This document shows positions 7,692 through 12,267 of a stretch of DNA of 12,267 nucleotides, one piece after another. The first letter of the stretch is position 1, and every line of letters starts with the position of its first letter. Under the pieces are notes generated by a model, which was not told where the DNA came from, searched no databases, and worked only from the letters and a program-made list of their open reading frames with translations. Origin of the DNA: an uncultured Bacteroidales bacterium (GTDB taxonomy: Bacteria; Bacteroidota; Bacteroidia; Bacteroidales; Bacteroidaceae); contig CACZRQ010000165.1 in the NCBI GenBank assembly GCA_902783615.1, forward strand, positions 1-12,267, read 5' to 3'. The translations under genes were made by a program, and so were the position numbers.

Positions 7692-8201
7692 ATGAAAAGA
7701 ATCATTTTAATCACCGGTGGAGCACGCTCTGGCAAAAGCAGTTACGCTGAAAAAACAGCATTAAGCCTTGCCTCTGACCCCGTGTATATGGCCACAGCCC
7801 GTGTGTGGGATGATGAGTTTAGGGAACGGGTGAACAGGCATCAGCTACGTCGAGGACCAGAGTGGACTAACATTGAGGAGGAGAAGGAACTGAGTCGTCA
7901 TGACCTGACTAATAGGGTTGTCTTGATTGACTGTGTCACGATGTGGTGCAACAATTTCTTCTTCGACCTGAACGATGATGTGGATGCAACCCTCAATGCC
8001 ATGAAGGAGGAGTTTCTGAAGTTTACCAACCAGGATGCCACTTTCATTTTTGTCACCAACGAGATCGGCATGGGAGGTACATCGCCCAACGATATCCAAC
8101 GCAGGTTTACCGACTTGCAGGGATGGATGAATCAGTTTGTGGCATCACATGCCGACGAGGTGGTTTTGATGGTTAGTGGAATACCAGTGAAAATCAAATG
8201 A
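7692..8201 (+). CDS. cobU: Adenosylcobinamide kinase / adenosylcobinamide-phosphate guanylyltransferase
   Basis: 169-residue bifunctional enzyme that phosphorylates adenosylcobinamide and then transfers GMP to give adenosylcobinamide-GDP, the first step of nucleotide-loop assembly and of cobinamide salvage. The P-loop GGARSGKSS is at residues 9-17. His50 in NRHQLRR matches the histidine that carries the GMP in Salmonella CobU. Further family blocks are LIDCVTMW, VTNEIGMG and the C-terminal SGIPVKIK. Length is typical (about 170-180). The ATG at 7692 is preferred over an in-frame TTG at 7668, because that TTG lies inside the promoter box and the extra eight residues precede the usual N-terminal strand. 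It is the first gene of the operon and its stop overlaps the next start as ATGA. Confidence 0.96.
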   Translation: MKRIILITGGARSGKSSYAEKTALSLASDPVYMATARVWDDEFRERVNRHQLRRGPEWTNIEEEKELSRHDLTNRVVLIDCVTMWCNNFFFDLNDDVDATLNAMKEEFLKFTNQDATFIFVTNEIGMGGTSPNDIQRRFTDLQGWMNQFVASHADEVVLMVSGIPVKIK

Positions 8202-9250
8202 ATTATTCAACGATGAAGAAATTTGACATCATATCTCCCGATAAGGCCATCGAGCCTGCATTAATTGATAAGATTAACAACCTGACCAAGCCGAAAGGTT
8301 CTTTAGGTATGTTGGAGGAATTAGCCTTACAGATTGGATTGATACAACAAACCCTGTGCCCCATCCTGAAACATCCACAGAACATTATCTTCTGTGCCGA
8401 TCATGGCATTGCCGACGAGGGGGTGAGTGTGTCGCCCAAAGAGGTGACCTGGCAACAAACTATCCACTTTACTCATGGTGGCGGAGGGGTGAATTTCCTC
8501 ACACATCAGCATGGCTTTGACCTGAAGATTGTGGATGCAGGTGTGGATTTCGACTTGCCTTATGAGCGAGGCATCATTGACATGAAAGTACGCAAGGGTA
8601 CCCGCAATTTCCTGCACGAAGCTGCGATGACAGAGGAAGAAATGAACCTGTGTATTGAGCGAGGTGCAGAAATGGTGAAACGTTGCGAAGCTGAAGGCAG
8701 TAATATCTTGAGTTTCGGAGAGATGGGTATTGGCAACACCTCCCCATCCTCTATTTGGATGCATCTGTTTGCACACATTCCCCTGTCTCAGTGTGTGGGC
8801 GCAGGAAGTGGACTCAACACGTCAGGCATCAGTCGTAAGCTGCAGATTCTACAACAGGCTGTGGATAACTACAAAGGCAACGGATCGGCCAAGGATATCA
8901 TTCGATATTTTGGAGGTTATGAGATGGTAATGGCTATGGGTGCCATGCTTCAGGCAGCAGAGGATCATGTAATTATCCTGGTAGATGGGTTTATCATGAC
9001 GGCTTGCATGCTGGCAGCCATGCAACTCTACCCAGCCGTGAAGGACTATGCCATATTTGGTCATTGTGGCGATGAATCAGGCCACAAGTTGCTCTTGGAT
9101 GCCATGGGTGCCAAACCGTTGTTGCACTTGGGCTTGCGTCTTGGGGAAGGTACTGGTGCCATTTGTGCCTACCCCATTGTGGATTCGGCTGTGCGCATGA
9201 TTAATGAGATGGAGAGCTTTAAGCAAGCTTCCATTACGAAATACTTTTGA
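8198..9250 (+). CDS. cobT: Nicotinate-nucleotide:dimethylbenzimidazole phosphoribosyltransferase
   Basis: 350-residue cytosolic enzyme that moves phosphoribose from nicotinate mononucleotide to the lower-ligand base, making alpha-ribazole 5'-phosphate. Family blocks seen: NNLTKPKGSLG near the N-terminus, FCADHGIADEGVS, a Gly-rich THGGGGVNFL, FGEMGIGNTSPSS, GHCGDESGH, and LRLGEGTGA holding the catalytic glutamate (Glu317 with this start). The ATG at 8198 overlaps the cobU stop by four bases, suggesting translational coupling. A second in-frame ATG at 8213 would remove five residues (MNYST) and begin with MKKFDIISP, which looks like a common family N-terminus, so the start is uncertain between these two. 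The base actually attached cannot be read from the sequence. Confidence 0.95.
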   Translation: MNYSTMKKFDIISPDKAIEPALIDKINNLTKPKGSLGMLEELALQIGLIQQTLCPILKHPQNIIFCADHGIADEGVSVSPKEVTWQQTIHFTHGGGGVNFLTHQHGFDLKIVDAGVDFDLPYERGIIDMKVRKGTRNFLHEAAMTEEEMNLCIERGAEMVKRCEAEGSNILSFGEMGIGNTSPSSIWMHLFAHIPLSQCVGAGSGLNTSGISRKLQILQQAVDNYKGNGSAKDIIRYFGGYEMVMAMGAMLQAAEDHVIILVDGFIMTACMLAAMQLYPAVKDYAIFGHCGDESGHKLLLDAMGAKPLLHLGLRLGEGTGAICAYPIVDSAVRMINEMESFKQASITKYF

Positions 9251-9253
9251 TGG

Positions 9254-9994
9254 ATGGATAGGATCTTAGCGACATTGATGTTTTTCACCCGTTTGCCATT
9301 CTGGCGAATCAAACAGGTGGATGCCGAGCACTTCAAGCATGTGGTGCCTTATTGGCCTTTGGCAGGTTGGCTCACTGGAGGCATCATGGTGGGGGTGTTA
9401 TGGCTTGCCGTTCAAGTGATGCCTATGAATACTGCCTGGCTACTGGCCATCGTAAGCCGACTCTTGATGACGGGTTGTCTGCATGAAGATGGACTGGCCG
9501 ACTTCTGCGATGGTATGGGAGGTGGTGTAACACGTGAGCGCATTCTGATGATCATGAAAGACTCGCACATTGGCACTTATGGTGTAATCGGACTCATCAT
9601 TTATTTTCTCCTTCTTACCCAGATGATTGCTCTACCATTAGAACTTCTATGTGCCATCGCCTTTGTGGGTGATGTGTGGAGCAAATTCATATCATCACAC
9701 ATAATCAATGTGTTGCCATACGCCCGTAATGAAGAACTGGCCAAGAACAAAACAGTATATCAACGCATGAGTGTTGTTGAGATATTGGTTAATGTCGTAA
9801 TTGGCAGCTTGCCAGTGGCATTGTTCCTTCCTCACTTCTATTGGTGGGCTTTACTGGCTCCAGTGGTGGTTTTCATCATCCTCACCAGCATGATGAGACA
9901 TCGCATTCAAGGTTACACAGGCGATTGCTGTGGAGCTTTGTTCCTCATCAGTGAACTGGCCTACCTTCTCACTTGCTTAGCACTCTATTATTAA
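9254..9994 (+). CDS. cobS: Adenosylcobinamide-GDP ribazoletransferase (cobalamin synthase)
   Basis: 246-residue integral inner-membrane protein that joins adenosylcobinamide-GDP to alpha-ribazole (phosphate), the joining step between the CobU and CobT branches. The hallmark acidic motif HEDGLADFCDG is at residues 77-87, followed by the conserved KDSHIGTYGV (102-111) and a Gly-Asp-Cys-rich loop near residues 219-228. Hydrophobic segments at about 35-54, 60-76, 112-142, 172-192 and 197-213, and at the extreme C-terminus, fit a multi-pass membrane protein. Length is normal (about 245-260). It starts three bases after the cobT stop. A nearer ATG overlapping that stop (9250) hits a stop after three codons, so 9254 is the start. 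Confidence 0.95.
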   Translation: MDRILATLMFFTRLPFWRIKQVDAEHFKHVVPYWPLAGWLTGGIMVGVLWLAVQVMPMNTAWLLAIVSRLLMTGCLHEDGLADFCDGMGGGVTRERILMIMKDSHIGTYGVIGLIIYFLLLTQMIALPLELLCAIAFVGDVWSKFISSHIINVLPYARNEELAKNKTVYQRMSVVEILVNVVIGSLPVALFLPHFYWWALLAPVVVFIILTSMMRHRIQGYTGDCCGALFLISELAYLLTCLALYY

Positions 9995-10013
9995 TTATAA
10001 ATCATCAATTATT

Positions 10014-10544
10014 ATGAAAGTAACATTAATCCGCCATACCTCAGTAGATGTGCCACAGGGCACCTGCTACGGACAAACCGATGTGCCTGTCAAATCGTCG
10101 TTTTCCGAAGAAGCAGCCTTGGTGAAAAGCAACTTGGCCACATACCTTCCCTTTGATAAGGTTTATTGCAGTCCACTCACCAGAGCTGTCAAACTTGCCT
10201 CCTATTGCGGCTTTCCAGATGCCCAGCGTGATGAGCGCATCTTGGAGTTGAACATGGGCGATTGGGAGATGAAATCATACGACGACATCAATGGTCCTTT
10301 GGCTGATATTTATTTCAAAGATTATTTTCATGTACCTACTCCAAATGGCGAATCGTTTGAGATGCAATATCGCAGAGTCAGTCACTTCCTTGATGAACTC
10401 AAGCAACAACCTTATCAGAACGTAGCTGTCTTTTCCCATGGTGGTGTACTCATCTGTGCACAAATCTATGCGGGTCTCATCCCCTTAGAGAAAGCCTTCA
10501 GTGGCCTGGTTGATTATGGCGGCATCATTCAAATAGAAATTTAA
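10014..10544 (+). CDS. cobC: Alpha-ribazole phosphatase, histidine phosphatase family
   Basis: 176-residue phosphatase expected to remove the 5'-phosphate from alpha-ribazole phosphate or from adenosylcobalamin 5'-phosphate. Fold signatures: LIRHTS with Arg7 and the phospho-accepting His8, SPLTRA with Arg57, LELNMGDWE with a candidate acid at Glu78, and the second catalytic His142 in FSHGG. GTCYGQTDVPV after the first motif is typical of the CobC group within this broad superfamily. It lies 19 bases after cobS, last in the operon, and this context makes CobC much more likely than a phosphoglycerate mutase-like enzyme. No Shine-Dalgarno is present. The gene ends 78 bases before the converging uxaC stop, with a hairpin between. 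Confidence 0.92.
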   Translation: MKVTLIRHTSVDVPQGTCYGQTDVPVKSSFSEEAALVKSNLATYLPFDKVYCSPLTRAVKLASYCGFPDAQRDERILELNMGDWEMKSYDDINGPLADIYFKDYFHVPTPNGESFEMQYRRVSHFLDELKQQPYQNVAVFSHGGVLICAQIYAGLIPLEKAFSGLVDYGGIIQIEI

Positions 10545-10582
10545 ATGAAGCTGGTAAACCGCACACAAGCTTCTCAAATATA

Positions 10583-10616
10583 GGGCAGATGCAAAATCAG
10601 CGATTCGCATCTGCCC
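10583..10616. terminator. Long hairpin between converging cobC and uxaC, probable bidirectional terminator
   Basis: A perfect 10-bp stem (10583-10592 GGGCAGATGC with 10607-10616) is extended by four inner A/T-rich pairs (10595-10598 with 10602-10605) around a three-base loop. It sits in the 78-base gap between two convergent genes and ends six bases before the uxaC stop. Neither side has a proper U-tract (TATATTTG on the minus strand, TCATAATC on the plus strand), so it may act as an RNA 3'-end stabiliser or need factors rather than be a classical terminator. Confidence 0.55.
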
Positions 10617-10622
10617 TCATAA

Positions 10623-12026
10623 TCAAAAATTAAAATAGCGCTTAGCGTTGTAATAGCAGATATCCTCAATCATCTGGGAGATGCGAGGCATTTCCTCAGC
10701 AGGCAGTTCACCATTCTCTACATCACGACCAACAAGATTGCAAAGTATTCTGCGGAAATACTCATGGCGAGGGTAAGAAAGGAATGAACGACTGTCGGTG
10801 AGCATACCTACAAAACGGCTGAGGAGTCCATGCAACGACAAGGTATTCAGCTGTTTCTCAATACCATCTTTCTGGTCGAGGAACCACCAACCACTACCCC
10901 ACTGCATCTTGCCTGGCACAGAGCCATCCTGGAAGTTACCCATCATGGTAGCAACCATATCGTTGGCATTGGGGTTGAGGTTATAAACGATGGTCTTGGT
11001 GAGGCATCCCTCGCTATTGAGATGGTCGAAGAACTGCGACATGCTCTTGGCAGTGGTGAACTCACCCATGGAATCGAAACCAGCATCAGGACCCAAGAGT
11101 TGGAACATCTTGCTGTTGTTGTTACGAAGAGGTCCGAAATGGAACTGTTGTACCCAACGAGTGTCGGCATCGAGTTCGGCAAAATAGGTGAGCAAGCCAG
11201 ACTTAAACTTAATCATTTCATTTTCAGTAGGCGTATCACCTGCCATCACTTTCACGAAGATACCTTGCAACTCGTCTTCTGTTACTGGCTCTGCATAGAA
11301 ACAGTCGATGCCATGATCGGACAACTTGCAACCATGCTCTGCAAAATAAAGATGACGCAGGTAGAGTGCTTCAAGCAGATCGCTGTAATTATAGATGTCA
11401 ACCCCACTCACTTCAGAGAGCTGCTCGATGTAAGCACGATAGTTCTTGGGGTTTTCGATAGCCATAGCCTTATCAGGTCGCCACGTAGGTAACACTTTGA
11501 TTTCAAATCCACTTTCCTTAATCTGCTCATGGTATTCAAGGCTATCTACAGGGTCATCTGTAGTGCATACCAACTCCACATGATACCTGAGCATCAATCC
11601 CTTGGCCGAGAACTCAGGTTGCAGCAACTTCTCATTGCACTCGTCGTAGATTTCTCGAGCCGTAGAAGGATTCAGCACTTTCTGAATTCCGAAGGCAGTG
11701 CGAAGTTCCAGATGAGTCCAATGATACAAAGGATTGCGGAAAGTATATGGAATGGTTTCTGCCCACTTCTCAAATTTCTCCCAATCGGAAGCACCACCTG
11801 TAATGAAATATTCGTCGATGCCATTGGCTCGTAAAGCACGCCATTTATAATGGTCACCACTCAACCAAAGCTCTGTGATAGAACGGAAACGATGGTCTTC
11901 TGCAATCTCCTTTGGGTTGAGATGGCAATGATAATCGATGATAGGGAGCTTTGACGCATGCTCATGGTAAAGCAAGCAAGCAGTTTCGCTTTCAAGCAAA
12001 AAATTCTCGTCTAAAAATCTTTTCAT
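10623..12026 (-). CDS. uxaC: Glucuronate (uronate) isomerase
   Basis: 467-residue cytosolic enzyme that interconverts D-glucuronate and D-fructuronate (also D-galacturonate and D-tagaturonate), the entry step of hexuronate catabolism. It is an amidohydrolase-superfamily barrel: the metal-binding pair His33/His35 is visible in PIIDYHCHL, and characteristic blocks follow, including WKWRALRANGI-type sequence near residue 60-70 (KWRALRANGID), TWRPDKAM, and the C-terminal LTDSRSFLSYPRHEYFRR. Length matches the family (about 470). The start ATG overlaps the eda stop by one base (TAATG), pointing to translational coupling in an eda-uxaC operon whose promoter is outside the window. The call is secure. 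Confidence 0.96.
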   Translation of the reverse strand: MKRFLDENFLLESETACLLYHEHASKLPIIDYHCHLNPKEIAEDHRFRSITELWLSGDHYKWRALRANGIDEYFITGGASDWEKFEKWAETIPYTFRNPLYHWTHLELRTAFGIQKVLNPSTAREIYDECNEKLLQPEFSAKGLMLRYHVELVCTTDDPVDSLEYHEQIKESGFEIKVLPTWRPDKAMAIENPKNYRAYIEQLSEVSGVDIYNYSDLLEALYLRHLYFAEHGCKLSDHGIDCFYAEPVTEDELQGIFVKVMAGDTPTENEMIKFKSGLLTYFAELDADTRWVQQFHFGPLRNNNSKMFQLLGPDAGFDSMGEFTTAKSMSQFFDHLNSEGCLTKTIVYNLNPNANDMVATMMGNFQDGSVPGKMQWGSGWWFLDQKDGIEKQLNTLSLHGLLSRFVGMLTDSRSFLSYPRHEYFRRILCNLVGRDVENGELPAEEMPRISQMIEDICYYNAKRYFNF

Positions 12027-12267
12027 TATCCATTTTCAATTAAGCGTAGCACTTCCTTGCATTTTTCTGTGATGTAATTCCAGTCTTGAGCCTCAATCCT
12101 GTCTTTGGGAAAAAGCTTAGATCCCATGCCTACGCAGAAAACTCCTGCCTTGAACCATGCAGTAAGATTCTCTGATGTGGGCTCTACCCCACCCGTCACC
12201 ATGAGTTTGCTCCAAGGCATAGGAGCCAAGAGACCTTTCACGAACTTAGGTCCCAGCACATCGCCAG
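12026..12267 (-). CDS. eda: KDPG/KHG aldolase, C-terminal part only (gene runs off the window)
   Basis: The last 80 or so residues of 2-dehydro-3-deoxy-6-phosphogluconate aldolase, which splits KDPG into pyruvate and glyceraldehyde 3-phosphate at the end of the hexuronate pathway. The frame is open to the window end. The visible part begins at the GDVLGPKF block and includes APMPWSKLMVTGGVEPT, the phosphate-binding loop region, and VGMGSKLFP. The Schiff-base lysine is expected just upstream, outside the window, so activity cannot be judged. The GTG at 12259 is internal, not a start. The gene is directly coupled to uxaC by a one-base stop/start overlap, which supports the assignment. Confidence 0.93.
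   Translation of the reverse strand, partial: GDVLGPKFVKGLLAPMPWSKLMVTGGVEPTSENLTAWFKAGVFCVGMGSKLFPKDRIEAQDWNYITEKCKEVLRLIENG

Noticed and set aside
10830..11492. 220-codon open frame on the + strand opposite uxaC
   Set aside because: Fully antisense to a well-conserved enzyme, with no motif and no promoter; a shadow.

Overview
The window looks like ordinary core genome from a member of the Bacteroidales (Bacteroides/Prevotella-like). The reasons are: exact TAnnTTTG -7 boxes in front of genes, no Shine-Dalgarno sequences before start codons, a lipoprotein-type M1 aminopeptidase, a KDPG aldolase/glucuronate isomerase pair, and protein sequences that read like that group throughout. Genus cannot be fixed from this alone. 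Almost every base is explained by intact, tightly packed genes. I saw no insertion sequence, phage gene, CRISPR array or clear sign of horizontal transfer.

Layout. (1) 1-2510, + strand: ClpB disaggregase, cut at its N-terminus by the window edge, ending at a strong bidirectional terminator. (2) 2554-7408, - strand: a Tat-exported, probably lipid-anchored aldo/keto reductase fused to a two-cluster ferredoxin domain. Upstream of it lies a two-gene unit in which an M1 aminopeptidase lipoprotein is followed, after 7 bases, by a secreted alpha/beta-hydrolase esterase. All three products are predicted to act outside the cytoplasm. (3) 7519-7591, - strand: tRNA-Gly(CCC). (4) 7692-10544, + strand: cobU-cobT-cobS-cobC, the complete nucleotide-loop assembly branch of cobalamin synthesis, as one tight operon. 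(5) 10623-12267, - strand: eda (cut by the window edge) and uxaC, a hexuronate catabolism operon that converges on cobC.

How the genes work together. CobU activates adenosylcobinamide to its GDP form, CobT makes alpha-ribazole phosphate from a lower-ligand base, CobS joins the two, and CobC removes the phosphate. No corrin-ring gene is visible here, so the operon is compatible with corrinoid salvage as well as with a de novo pathway encoded elsewhere. UxaC opens the glucuronate/galacturonate route, and Eda cleaves the final KDPG to pyruvate and glyceraldehyde 3-phosphate.

I did not find a convincing undescribed system. The points most worth a second look are the exported AKR-ferredoxin fusion, the compact divergent promoter region between tRNA-Gly and cobU (no room for a B12 riboswitch, and a T9 tract touching the -7 box), and an A-C mismatch at the base of the tRNA T-stem.
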